Below are positions 1 through 10,838 of a stretch of 64,000 nucleotides of DNA, one piece after another. The stretch spans positions 3,348,001 through 3,412,000 of the forward strand of contig JAULSU010000007.1 in NCBI GenBank assembly GCA_030512335.1. The letters are read 5' to 3'. The notes below the pieces were generated by a model, which had not been told where the DNA came from, made no database searches, and saw nothing but the letters and a program-made list of their open reading frames with translations. The position numbers were made by a program, and so were the translations under genes. How positions within the stretch are numbered: position 1 is the first letter of the stretch; each line of letters starts with the position of its first letter. Origin of the DNA: Immersiella caudata (Eukaryota; Ascomycota; Sordariomycetes; Sordariales; Lasiosphaeriaceae).

Positions 1-137
1 GGCAGAAGAGAACCTACCATTTCCCAGGGCGTCCTGGGCTATCGAAGACGGCCAGAGCGCGAGGAGATGCGGCGGTATTAAGAAGGCCTGAGAGAATCGG
101 CTTGCAAACTCGGCGTTGACGGGGCTCCTTGGAGAGA

Positions 138-1539
138 GATTACAGGGTTAGCTGGGCGGGGGGCTGGGCTGTCTATCTGCAATGCTCATGCATTCTGCAG
201 GTTAGAATATGGTCAGGGAATGGGTTTGGCGGTGGCGCAAGGCAGTGGGCAAAGATCGATGTGGTTGCAGAGTCATGGAGCATTGGTCGAAATTCTCTCA
301 TCTGCACACCGCTCAATGCGGGACAGCCAGGCAGCAACCCGCCTGCAACCAATCGCTGGGATTCACAATTCCCCGATTCACACGTGACCCGCAGAGCACT
401 TGAAATGCAGGTTCGAGGCAGAATTTGGGGACCGAAACGGCTTGTGTTACGAACTACTTTGGTTCCTGCTTAGAAATCGGCGTCCCTCGGCCCACGTTTT
501 CGGTGGCGTGCTTGCTGCTAGCGGTAGCACAGACCCTGCTGTCGCCAATTTGACTTTCCAACACAACGTCGCTATTTCCTGTTGGTCGCGGTCTCGTGCT
601 TTTCCTCCACTCGCCAAGCAACCCCTCCTTGGCCACTTTGGCGCGACCAACATCAAACTTGGCATTGCTCAACCACCCAAACCTGGCGAACCCTTCCTTC
701 CAATCAAATTTGGCTGCCCTCACCACAAACAAGACTACAACATGACCCGACACCATTCCGATGAGCGTTCAAAGGGCCGGAGCCCCCCGAATCATCCCAG
801 CACAAGCCGACACCGTGGATATTTACCACTGCCCTTCAGCTACCCTTTTCAGACGAAATTATAGACCTCCTTCGCCAACAGAATCCCACACTCCAATGAA
901 TTGGTATTGTGTCCGATGGCCCCGTCTGAGTAAAGTCGTATCTGGCAATGTGCTGGATAACTTCGGATGCCGATGCCGTGCCTGGACCTCTCAGACCTAC
1001 TGTGCGTTGGGCGAACCGATCAGGGACCGATGAAACGTCGTCAACCAGTCGACCAAGCATCTCGTTTTGTGATCTGGGCTGCCTTTTGGGGTTGCTCAGT
1101 CAGAATTTCCGCTCACTTTGTGCATCCTAATGAAATAGAGTTGTCGAACTTGGTACGCACTTGACCCGGCTCAGCTTGGGCTGAGTGCCATTACTGGGGA
1201 GAGGTGGCTTGGTCTTCGAGGACTATGGCCTCATGTCTGTGTCGTGGGGGGATCTTGGGGAACACCGGAGGGGCGGACAGGCGAGTTGACGAGTGAGATG
1301 TATGTTGAGGCGAACGAAGGTATGATGCTGACGGAAGATGCTATGCAGCTCGCGTCTTGTGGGATCAATGACTGAAAGATCGATGCCATATCGCCCATTT
1401 ATACACTACTAGAAAGGGCCCCCGCCTCTATTGAATCCTCACTTTTTACCCATCAACTTGCTCTGCAAATGAATCTGGCTTCAGCTCGTCCTATTCTCAA
1501 CCGAAGACCTTTGAGCCTGGATGTGACGACGAATAGCCA
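138..1539. other. intergenic, no recognisable gene
   Basis: Only short overlapping open frames are present on both strands, none with recognisable domains or a plausible splice chain. The first 137 bases could hold a minus-strand exon running off the left edge, but this is too weak to annotate. Confidence 0.4.
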
Positions 1540-3037
1540 GTTTGGTTTTTAGAGACGCCCAGCAAGACATTCAGGAGCCAATAGGGGCACCGGAAACCCC
1601 TTGTGTGGCGAATGTCAGATCTGGAAATCAGCCGCATGAGCGCCCAGGTGATGGCCCGGGGAACGAGGTGCACTGCTTCATCCACTTCCCGTGTCAGAGA
1701 TGCGGCGAGGGCTTTCTACCACGAGAAGAGCAACAGGCGCACATCCTCAGCCCTGTAGCTTTCTCCCCAAACACCGCACCGGAGATCATGAGCAACCCCC
1801 CAAGGACGGCATAACATACAGGATGACCCCGATGTTTGGGTCGCGAAAAGGCAGCGAAAAGATAACCACCTGGGATCGACTATGGACTGTGCTGTTTTGT
1901 GGAACAGTTCTCAGCAATGGCAAGTCACCCATGTAGACTTCATATAATATCTGCTAACCTCCTTGGCAGTGTGTGTCTCCGTGGTGGAGCTGGAAGAGAT
2001 GTTGGTAGAATTTGAGGAGAAGCTGCCAAGCTTGGTTGATTCGCTGAATATCTATCTCAAGGCTTTCTTCGGCGAAGATGTCGATGAGATGTTCAGGGCG
2101 AGGGCCGATGACGTTAGCGCCATGGTGGAACGGTGGATGAGAGAGCTTTTTTGAGGATTGCAGAAATATCCCGTTGAAAAATGAGGATCTCGACAGACCT
2201 GTCACTGCTGTGCCCCAGCAAGAGGTACCACAGCTCGACAACGCCAGCTTTCCTATCAGTGTGGGGGCTGCGGATTAAGATGGGCAAGCTAGTCAAACCG
2301 TGCCTGCAGAGGATGAAGCAAGCGACTTCTTAGCACAGCTCGACTCTGCAATGGGCCCCTAGTACCTCTATCCATATGACACGAGCGAAACAACACTAGC
2401 GAATGCTCTCGACAGCGGCAACTGCTCTGGGGACTCAACTTAACAGCTTGGGGATCACAATTTCCCGAGCTAGCAGGTGTTCCCGCGGCACATGCCAGTT
2501 ACGCAACTTGATTTCGAGTCTAACTCGAGGTGGCACGAACACCCAATAGCACCTTACAACCAAGTATACCAACGACCAGCACTACCCTTAGCGCTACCAG
2601 TAGTCACACTACCGATACCCCCTCCTTTAGCACCGCAGCGACACCTTCAGCAACGGACGCATCCTTCGCTAGATGATTCAAAAGCTCAGTTAGCGTTTCA
2701 GAGGTCGACATTGCAACAACAGCGACAGCAGCAACCATACCCACAGTACCCTTCAGCCCTTTAACGATTCCAGAAACGCATCTCAGGTCTGGGAGGAACA
2801 CAACCAAGGCCGATGGCGGAGTCCAAGTCATACAGAGGGCCACGCGGCTCGGGTGTCAGTGACATGAGCTCGCTCTACAGTGGCCGGGGAAGTGTGTGGC
2901 GGCTTGAACGCGCAGCATCGCCAGCATTTTCGCTCAGGGGCCCTTCGACGTCAGGCGGGATCACAACTCCAGAGGAGATTGGAGGGTTTCAGGGGAGTAG
3001 CGGGGAGAATGAGACGTTTTTGGATACGGATGAGTAG
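1540..3037 (+). pseudogene. decayed C2H2 zinc-finger regulator-like gene
   Basis: Readable protein sequence is spread over three frames. Near 1690 there is a zinc-finger-like piece (CQRCGEGF, then a spaced H). It is followed by SRKGSEKITTWDRLWTVLF and, after a probable intron ending at about 1969 (branch GCTAACC), by an acidic stretch beginning VELEEMLVEFEEKL. This order recalls the large fungal family of C2H2 proteins with a conserved region after the fingers; I infer family membership from memory of that layout. A frame change lies near 2145 in a T-run. From 2183 to 3037 one frame is open except for stops at 2276, 2360, 2441, 2471 and 2762, each a TAA or TAG explained by CAA or CAG with C changed to T. 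The tail is Gln/Pro/Ser-rich, like an activation region. I regard it as non-functional. Confidence 0.65.
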
Positions 3038-3372
3038 TTTGAACATGGAGAGGGGCTCCGGGCTGCGGGCAGCTTGAGCAAGAAGGTAAATGTACGGGTT
3101 GGGTGTGAACTGAGTTCACCATGGTTCTTTTACGCCCATCTTAGGGATGTACTATCTGCTGTAATTGTACTGTGCAGTAGAATAGCTTTCACGCGTGAGA
3201 TGGTACCCCAAGATTTGCAGTTCACAAGAAGCGAGTCGAGGCCGGATGGAGGATTCTGAGCCCAGTTCCATGACCTCGACGGACACCTGCGCGAAGAAAG
3301 GAAATCCCGTGTGACAACATTCGTCGCACATCACAAAGAGAATGCTTAATTCTTGTATCCAAAATTACAGCA
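3038..3372. other. intergenic between pseudogene and P450
   Basis: No gene seen; this probably holds the 3' untranslated region of the minus-strand P450. Confidence 0.4.
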
Positions 3373-5132
3373 TCACAGCTGCTTCAGCCTCACAAATATC
3401 TTCTGTGGTTGCCGAAACACCGCCTCTTCCCCTTCCAGTCCCGCCAGCTCCTCCGGGAGCGACAAGAACTCAAAGTTGAGTACCAGCGTCACCATAATGA
3501 TCCGGAGTTCCATCATCGCCAGTCGTTTTCCTACATCCCAAGTCAGTTTCTCAACAGCACGTCAACGGCGGGAGGAGACCTACCAAAACACCCCCGATAC
3601 CCACCCCCAAACCCCAACGTAGGCAACGAATACGCATCAAACACCTCCCTCCCCTCCGCATCCCTCGTCAACCACCTCCTCGGCTCAAACCTCCCAATAT
3701 CCCACCCACTCTCCCCCTCGAACCCCCCACGCGTCCTCTTCGCCTGCGCCAACCTGCTCGTCGGGCTCCTAACCGCCTCATCAACGGGGTACGGATCATG
3801 GTCAATCCGCAGGTTCATGAACAGGATGCTCCCTTTCGGTACCTTCTTCCCAAGAATCTCCGTGTCAACGAGCACATCCCTATTGATCACTGGCGAAGTG
3901 GCCGCGCAGCGGAGGGTTTCCTCCATGACGGCGTCCAGGAAGGGGATGTCCTTTTCTATGATGGAGTTTGCGGAGGGGAGTTTGGAGTCAAGGCCGGCGG
4001 AGAGCACATGGCGGAGGTGGCTCTGCGAGGCAGGCCAGAGCGCCATGAACTTGACGAACCAGGCTAGGGTGTGCGCGGTGGAGTCGTGGCCGGCTAGGAG
4101 GAGCATCCAGAGCTCGTCGAGCATGTACGGGTCTTGGGTTGGATCGGAGGAGGGACGGCCTGCTTTGCGGGCGTTGAGGATTTCGCGGCGGAGGACGAGG
4201 TCCATGGCGCAGGTGTCGTTTTCGGAGCCTTCGTCTTTGTTGTCGGTGGTGCCGGGGGAGTCGGCGAGGGACTGGAAGCGGGTGTAGGCGCTGCGCATGA
4301 CTTTTTGGACTTCTTCTGTGCTGGCGCGCTTGAAGCGGCGGAAAGTGGGCGTGAGGGTTGCGAACCAGAGCGAGAAGCTGGGCCAGACGGAGTTCAGAGC
4401 GGCGGCGACCATGTCGTTGCCGGTTTTCATGGCGAAGCGGATCGCGTCGATGCTGCGCAGGGCATCGGGGTCGAGGGTGCTTTTGACGCCGCGGAGCTTC
4501 TCGATTTCGGAACGGAGGACGCCCAGCTTGGAGCCTAGCAGGGCGGTCCAGATGGCGTCAAGCGCGGTGTCGTGAAAGTGACCGGATACGTCGAACGGTT
4601 CGCCTGCAGCTTGCTCGGCCCTGATTGTCCACAGCTCGACCAGCTCCCGCGCGGCGGTTTGAAGGTTGGGCGCAACGGTGCGACGGAGGAAGTCGGTGTT
4701 CATGGCATCGACCCACAGTCGCTTCTGCGCCTTTAGAGACGGCGTCGTGTGTTGCGCGATGGTGGCATGAGGAAAGGCGCGATCGAAAAGCTGCATCGTG
4801 TACCAAGAATGTTCAAACTCCTTGTTGCGCCGCAGGACGATGTCTTCAATCTCGCGCGGGTCGTCAATTGCAATCATCGGGGCCCCGCGCGTGACGAGCA
4901 TTTGGGTGATGGGTTCACCGAGCCTGCGATTGAGATCGAAGACGGCGAGGCTCGATTCCCGCGTCAGCTCGGCAATCCTCATGATGTTGCTGCCGTCGCC
5001 AAAGAGACGCCATCGGGACGAGGCGTTATGAGGGTATCCTGGAAGCGGCGCTGAAGGGAAAACCCTCCAAATAACCCACCCAAGCGTCAGGACGACGAGA
5101 AATGCCGCTGCGAGGAAGATGTTGAACGCCAT
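3373..5132 (-). CDS. cytochrome P450 monooxygenase
   Basis: A haem-thiolate monooxygenase, probably on the endoplasmic reticulum membrane; the substrate cannot be told. The ATG at 5132 opens a hydrophobic N-terminal anchor (MAFNIFLAAAFLVVLTLGW) followed by a Pro-rich hinge. Visible motifs in order are the I-helix AGHDSTAHT, the K-helix EETLR (ExxR), and the haem-binding FGGGYRGCFG with the Cys ligand. A 53-base intron (3531-3583, donor GTAGGT, branch CTGAC) interrupts the gene directly after CFG. The last exon continues KRLAMMELRIIM and ends at the TGA at 3373-3375, giving 568 residues, near the usual fungal P450 length. It stands alone with no other secondary-metabolism gene adjacent, so a cluster role is not supported. 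Confident on family, not on CYP clan. Confidence 0.95.
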
Positions 5133-6466
5133 GTCCGGTGGCTGTCAATTCGCTGACGAATTCATGTTTGGGAGATGTTGAGCGTCGCGACTTGCTCGGC
5201 CATTTCTATCGGAATAAAAATGGTGACCCCACACCTTTTTGTGCATGTTGGTTGTCGTTATCTTACGTGAGCTATTGGTGTGTGTGTGGGTGCATCGCCT
5301 TGTCAAGAACTTGTCCGGGACCTGTATCCTGCATCCAACTCTGCTTCTTGTCAACCAGAAATGATAGAGATATGGAAGAAAACGAACTGGCAGGGTAACA
5401 CTGCGGCATCGTGCAGGGCGGTACCGGGAAGGAATCCGCCAATCCTTTCAGGGCTTGGCCCTCGGGCAAAAGCAGCTGGAAGTTTGTGGCCGCCATCCCA
5501 CTCCCCTCGGGAAGGTTTAACATGGAATAAAGACTTCCATGACCTGTTGAAATCCCGAAACATCGCACATTTCGATGACTTCAATTTCAATACTTATTTG
5601 AGCGCATGCGCCCATTGCTGAGAAGAAGGGGAGGGGGCTTCAGTTTCTCCGTCACCTCTCTCAAGCCTTCCGAGTCTGACCCAGGTAACCTCCAGAAAGA
5701 ACCAAAAGATCTCCTAGAGTCGCGGCTGGGGCCAGGTACAGATGTTGCTCTCAAAGGTATCCATGCGCGGGGCTTCCGGAGTTTCCGGGGTGATGGCCTC
5801 CTAGCCACCAGACTGAACCTTGCTTTTGTGTTCCTCGCGCATAACATGCAAGTGATAAGCTAACCTACCCTGTAAAACAAGGTTGTCCTTGCGGACCGTA
5901 AAGCTTGCGACAGCTCAATACGTAAACCTTTCCTTTCACGTATAGACAAGAAATGTGCAGGTTGATTTGAGGCAGTTCCAGTAGACCGACGCGGCATCCG
6001 AGCATAGAAGGGCCGTATGTACTGCCAAGGTCACGTAAACCACGAGATCGCTTCAACTCTCAAAAAGGAAAAGGAAATTGTCTGGAAGCACTCGTACCTT
6101 CCCAGAAAGGCCAATATCATGCCGTGGAGGTGACGACGCCACACCCGGAGTTGGACAGAACTTAAAATAACCCTGCCCAGCCTGTATCCCTGCGCCATCG
6201 CATTTTCTGGGGGGCGCGGGGGCCACTCAGCCTTAGGCATCAGGCGGAACGGCCAATCAAATTGCGGCGTTTAGGCAAAAGTCTGGCACGGAAATCTCCA
6301 GCATCCCTCGATTCAGCTTTTGCCTGATCGGAACCCGGGATTCCTGGGCTTGGACTGTGCCACCTCCTTCAATTGATAAAAACGTGTCCGCACCCTCAAC
6401 TGCCCTCCACCCTGCACTTTGCTCCATCAACGACAATATCCAACCTCGTCACTCATTTACGTCAAG
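5133..6466. other. intergenic, divergent promoter region
   Basis: About 1.3 kb between the P450 (minus) and the next plus-strand gene. It should carry both promoters. No coding sequence was recognised. Confidence 0.5.
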
Positions 6467-6784
6467 ATGGAATTCGCTATGGATCTCGACATGAACCCGC
6501 GCAAGCGCTTCCTCGAGGAGGATCTCGCGCTTGACGGCGCGCTCCACCTCGCCAAAAAAACGCGCCAAGATGCTGACGCGTTTGCGCTCGAGTCGCAACC
6601 CTCCACCCCCAGCGAGGCGCCCTCGACACCCGCCCTCACCAACGAGGACAGCGAGATGCAGGAATCCGGCAGAAGCCCGTCGCCTGCACCGTCTACTCCT
6701 GGAAGCCTGAACCAGGCGCGCCGCTACCAGCGCTATCTGCGCCAGGGATACCCCATGAGCTGGTTGATCAACAACCTGAACTAG
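6467..6784 (+). CDS. small hypothetical protein, 105 aa
   Basis: Single-exon gene. I chose the ATG at 6467 because it has a good fungal context (gtcaagATGG); an in-frame upstream extension lacks any sign of coding. The protein begins MEFAMDLDMNPRKRFLEED, contains a basic patch (KKTRQ) that could serve nuclear import, then an acidic and Ser/Thr/Pro-rich middle, and ends with a compact aromatic tail (YLRQGYPMSWLINNLN). Charged ends joined by a disordered middle are typical of small conserved fungal regulators, but I do not recognise the family and assign no function. Confidence 0.65.
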   Translation: MEFAMDLDMNPRKRFLEEDLALDGALHLAKKTRQDADAFALESQPSTPSEAPSTPALTNEDSEMQESGRSPSPAPSTPGSLNQARRYQRYLRQGYPMSWLINNLN

Positions 6785-7074
6785 GTGCGTCTAGCTCCCG
6801 ACACCATCTACCGTTGAAGCGCGCATGCTAACCCAGCGCTAGATATCGCGCTACTATACGCGACACACGGCGCGACCGCTGTAATACCACCATACCTGTA
6901 CACGACCCTCTGGGCATTTCGTTTCTTCGTTTGGGGCTTCCGGGGAGGGAGCATGGGGCCGGACTGTCCCTACACTGTCGATGTACGAGTAATGATCTGG
7001 GGGGTTTATCTAGAAATGATGTACGATAGGACCTGCTCAGTCCAGGCCTCGGGTGTAACAAAAGTAATTGGAAT

Positions 7075-7906
7075 TCAGGACTCCCTCTCAGGGACCGCAT
7101 ACAACGTCTTCATCTTCCCATGACTGTCGCACGCCGCGAACTTGACCAAGCCCGGGTACAGCCTCCACAGCAGGTTCTCCGTCAGGAACTTCACCGGCCC
7201 CGGCGCAGGAGGCCAGCTCGCCCACATGCCGCCCTCATATTCCTTGTCAATGTGACCCATAGCCCACACTATCCCCGCCAACCCCATCTGTACCTACGCA
7301 GCATCGTCAGCAGCCATCCCACAACCACTTGACACTGATACTCACCATACTCCTCTCCGCCTCCTTCTCCGCCAACTTCACAACCCCCTCCATCCTCCCC
7401 TCCCCAAACCTCCTCAACCTCTCCAGCGTCGCAATCTCCTCCCCTAAATGCTTCACCAAACTCCCCCCAAAGCCCTCCACCAACCCCACCACCTTCCCCC
7501 CGTTCCACTCTTCCCTCCCTGCCAAAACACCCTCTACATACCCCCTCAACTCCTCCACCCCCTTCTCAAACACCTTGTGCTGCTCAACATTAACATCCAT
7601 AACCCCCTTCTCACCCGCCATCTTCTCCACAGCGGGGAAGAAGGAGTCCTCTTCGGAGGTGTGATGGATGTGGAGGAAGGAGTAAAATGTTAGGATGTAT
7701 CGGCAGAAAGGGAGCATGTCAGGGGGCGTTATATGCGGGGCTTGCAAGGCGATGGAGTTGATGGAGCGGATGATGAGGTTGTGGACAAGGGCCATGTCAG
7801 AGGCTAGGGAGGTGAAGAGGTCTGCTTTGCCGAGGGTCGGGTCTTGGAATTTGGCGGAGGAGGGGGTGGGGATTAGAGGGTAGGGGTGGTCTGCGTGGGT
7901 GGGCAT
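7075..7906 (-). CDS. hemerythrin-like HHE domain protein
   Basis: Two exons, 259 residues. The start is the ATG at 7906 (ctcaacATGCCC); an upstream extension of the frame is low-complexity and unlikely to be translated. His and Glu residues suited to a di-iron four-helix bundle follow in the expected order: ALVHNLIIRS, FLHIHHTSEEDSFFP, VEQHKVF and LVKHLGEEIATL. The 52-base intron (7294-7345, GTGAGT donor, CTGAC branch) precedes an exon starting VQMGLAGIVWAMGHIDKEYE, with a C-terminal HGKMKTLYAVPE. Fungal relatives are small soluble proteins linked by homology to oxygen, NO or iron binding; the exact role is unknown. Downstream of it lies the convergent small gene ending at 6784. Confidence 0.88.
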
Positions 7907-9211
7907 GTTGAGGTTTTGGTAGACGATGATGAAATGTTGAAGGTTGAAGTTGCTGGATGGATGCGTGGATGTTGGGGGTCCGGATGATGAAGATGTAGAA
8001 GTTGGTGATGGCAGCCAAAGTAAGACGCGGAGAGAATTGTCCCGTGACCGACGAGTCAAACAAAGGGGATGCTGGAAATGGCGAGTTGGCGATTGGTTCG
8101 GTGGATGCCAAGGTGTTTGTCAAATGCCAACCTTTGTCCCGATTGGCTTCACGGAGACGTCGTGCGAAGGGCGTCCTCGTTTTCACTTTTGATGCGTTTT
8201 GACCAGAGCGCTGAACCCCTCAAAAATGAATAGAAAAGGCCTGCAGCGGAAGTCTGTGCCCAGGTGCGCAAGCCCGGCATTGGCTTGCGTCCGTTATGTG
8301 TGCTGCAGAGTGGAGGGACGGAGGAACTGACCCCACTTCGGCGCTGGATTCGATGCCAAGCCCGGCTTCCGGGTCGGAGTGCAGGTGGGGCTTGTGATGC
8401 GGCCGGGAGAAGGTCGGCGGTGTCACCCGGCTGACCTCGCGGAGCAAACGATCTCAACCCCCACCGACGGAGCGACGGCTCCCTGCATCATCCCGTCAGC
8501 AGAAAGTGGGGAGCGCGTCCGAGCAGGAGCAGTCCATAATCCCGTGTCCTCGTGGTGAACGGCGATTGGAGACAAAGCGCAGGCCGCAGGATGCGCCTGG
8601 TGTTGCGGGATTTTGGACCGACGCCAAACGGGCGAGATTTGTAGCCGTCAACCGCAAAGAATCCCGCGGTGGATTTGGTGAGGTAAAAGCCGTTGTCACC
8701 AGAAGCCAAGCCAGCCCCTGTTCTGGAAGGCCCCCAGACCGGGGGCCGAATCCGCTAAACCACATCCAGCGCACCTTCCTCCGTTGCATCTGCGGGTGCG
8801 AAATTGGACCTGCATCGCGTCAGCAATGCGACTCCTGACCATGGCCACGACGATGTCGTGTCGACCACCTCTTCCCCGTCGCAATGCGACCTGGCTTCCC
8901 TCCCTCTTCCTCCCCAGACCCGAGTCCACGGCGCCGAATTAGAGGCGAGGGACGGCACGCAATTGCGTCCTGACGAAAGCTGGACCGAGTTCCAGACCCT
9001 CATTCCGATCGTCGTCAAGATCGCGCATCCCCTACCGTCCCTCGAATTGCGACACCGCACGGTCCCGAGAACACATCTTGACACCTGACCTCTCCCACCT
9101 CTTCAACTCTTCCGTTCGTCTCCTCCTCCCTTCAACTTCTCCAACTCTTCCGCCAAACGTTCTCGTGCCTCCCAAACCACCACCACCACCACCACCACCA
9201 CGGTCGCCAAA
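7907..9211. other. intergenic, divergent promoter region
   Basis: About 1.3 kb between divergent genes with no supportable coding sequence. A CCA-triplet repeat lies at 9176-9201, just before the next start codon. Confidence 0.5.
9176..9201 (+). repeat. CCA trinucleotide microsatellite
   Basis: About eight tandem CCA units lie directly upstream of the ATG at 9212, in the presumed 5' leader. Confidence 0.8.
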
Positions 9212-9927
9212 ATGCGCTCCCACCCCTCCACCACCCCTCCGCCCCTCCCCGCCCCCTTCGATGCCCTCGTCTTCGACCTCTCCTCCGTCCTCCCCAACCA
9301 ATCCCAACCCTCCCCTCTCTCCTCCCACCGAGGCCGCGCCTCCTCCCTCGACCTCCCCCTCGAACTCGAACTCGCCCCCCTCAACCCCGACACCTCCCGC
9401 CTGCTTCCTCCGCGCACGACCACGAAGCGCCACCATGTCCGTGTCCAAGGGAAACTAGTCGTCGTGCGCAGTATATCCACTGCAAACCTCAAACCCGGGG
9501 TGGGAGGGAGTGCACCGGCGAGTCCGTTGCCTGTGGGGGTAGCTGCGCCGTTGGTTACGCCCAGGTCTGCAGGAGGGCAGGAGAGGAGGGAGTCGCTGGG
9601 AGGGCGGGGGAGGGGATCGCCGCTGGGAAATACAACGAGGATCAGCGGTAGGAGGAGGAGCTTAGATGATGTCGGAACGGCGGGGATGGAGAGTGAAGGG
9701 GAGGCGGAGGAGGAGGTGAGGGAGGTGGTGGTTAGGGACAGGCAGTTGAGGGGGTATGGGATTGGAGGGGCGGGGAATATTCGTGAGTTTTTCTTTCCTA
9801 CTTGGAGGGGGTTTGTGCTGACTTGTGGACAGGACGGCCGACGGATGTTGCCAACTTTGCGAATACGGATAGGAAGCGGTGGAATCTCAGGGAGATACTG
9901 GGGTTGACGGCGGCGAAGGCGAGTTGA
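9212..9927 (+). CDS. GGAGNIR-motif disordered protein (DUF3602-like)
   Basis: Two exons, 221 residues; start at the ATG at 9212 (gccaaaATGCGC). The protein is mostly Ser, Pro, Gly and Arg and likely disordered. Near its end it carries YGIGGAGNIR, which resembles the Gly-rich GRGGxGN repeat unit of fungal DUF3602 proteins such as yeast Par32 (a TOR-pathway phosphoprotein); here only one copy is seen, so the assignment is tentative. A 50-base intron (9783-9832, GTGAGT donor, GCTGAC branch) splits the Arg codon of the motif. The second exon encodes RPTDVANFANTDRKRWNLRE and ends at 9925-9927. Arg/Ser patches such as RRRSLDD could be kinase sites. Confidence 0.75.
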
Positions 9928-10838
9928 CGGGGTGGCGAGGCATGGGGCATGGGGAACATTTGGTTATTGTCGACAAAATATTTGGGGTTAGAGATCTAGA
10001 GCGGCCGTTTTGGTAGCATTGCGTTAAATTGATTTGCTGGCTCATCAGGGGCTCGGTGATCTGTGTCTGATTCAAGTTGTCAATGCAACCTCCCGGCCGC
10101 TAGCCATTCGTGGGAATGTATGGTAGCTGCGAGGCTGGGAAGCGCGGGGATGGATGTGTTGGAAAACCATTGTCCGCAACGCCCATGTGTTCACGTTGAT
10201 ACATCATACCCCTGAGAGGGCCTTGGTGACTAAAACTTGCTTCCACCCGCTTTGGCCACTTCGATAGCTAAACACGCGCATAACTTCGACGAAGCCTCAA
10301 CTCTAGATGAAAGGGTCATAGCCGAGCCTCCAGCTCGGAGTGACGACAATAGCGTTGTATCCTTCTCTTTGATCGGCTGCGGCTGTTCATTGCTCGAATT
10401 GCCCGCATTGCTCAGATGGGGAGAGCGTTGGTTGGTGAGTAAAACTCCAGAAGGCGTGTCGGCGGGTATATAGGCATGTCCAAATCTGGTCACTATCGTC
10501 GCAGGGGCAGATGAACTCTCGGCATGTCCCAGTAGTGCAGCAGTCTTAGTACCGCACTTCGGGTTAAGGGCAGCTTAATTGTGCACCTTCCCGAGGGTTG
10601 GTTCCTGCGTCATTCACTCCTTTTTTTTTTTTTTTTGCTGTTCAGGTTGCTGTTGTGGATTTTGTGGCGTTCATGGATCCCTCGGGGGGAGCATACAAGG
10701 TTTGGAGGCGTAAAGAGTCAACATCAAATTTTCCACATGGTCGCTTCTATGTTTAAATTGCTAATGGATTTTTTTTTTACATTTCTCGAGACCCCCATGC
10801 TAAACAAGCTCCATGTACCCCCCTTCTGTAGCAAATGG
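9928..10838. other. intergenic, convergent 3' regions
   Basis: No gene recognised. A run of about 16 T lies at 10620-10636 and a further T-run near 10771, downstream of the GH47 gene. Confidence 0.5.

Noticed and set aside
1..137. Possible minus-strand exon between an AAG acceptor and a GTAGGT donor
   Set aside because: The stretch reads as plausible protein in one frame, but there is no recognisable motif and both neighbouring exons are missing or outside the window.
400..864. 154-codon open frame
   Set aside because: Overlaps several other open frames on both strands, composition not protein-like, no domain.
4134..4538. Open frame antisense to the P450
   Set aside because: Gly/Glu-rich shadow of the real gene on the other strand.
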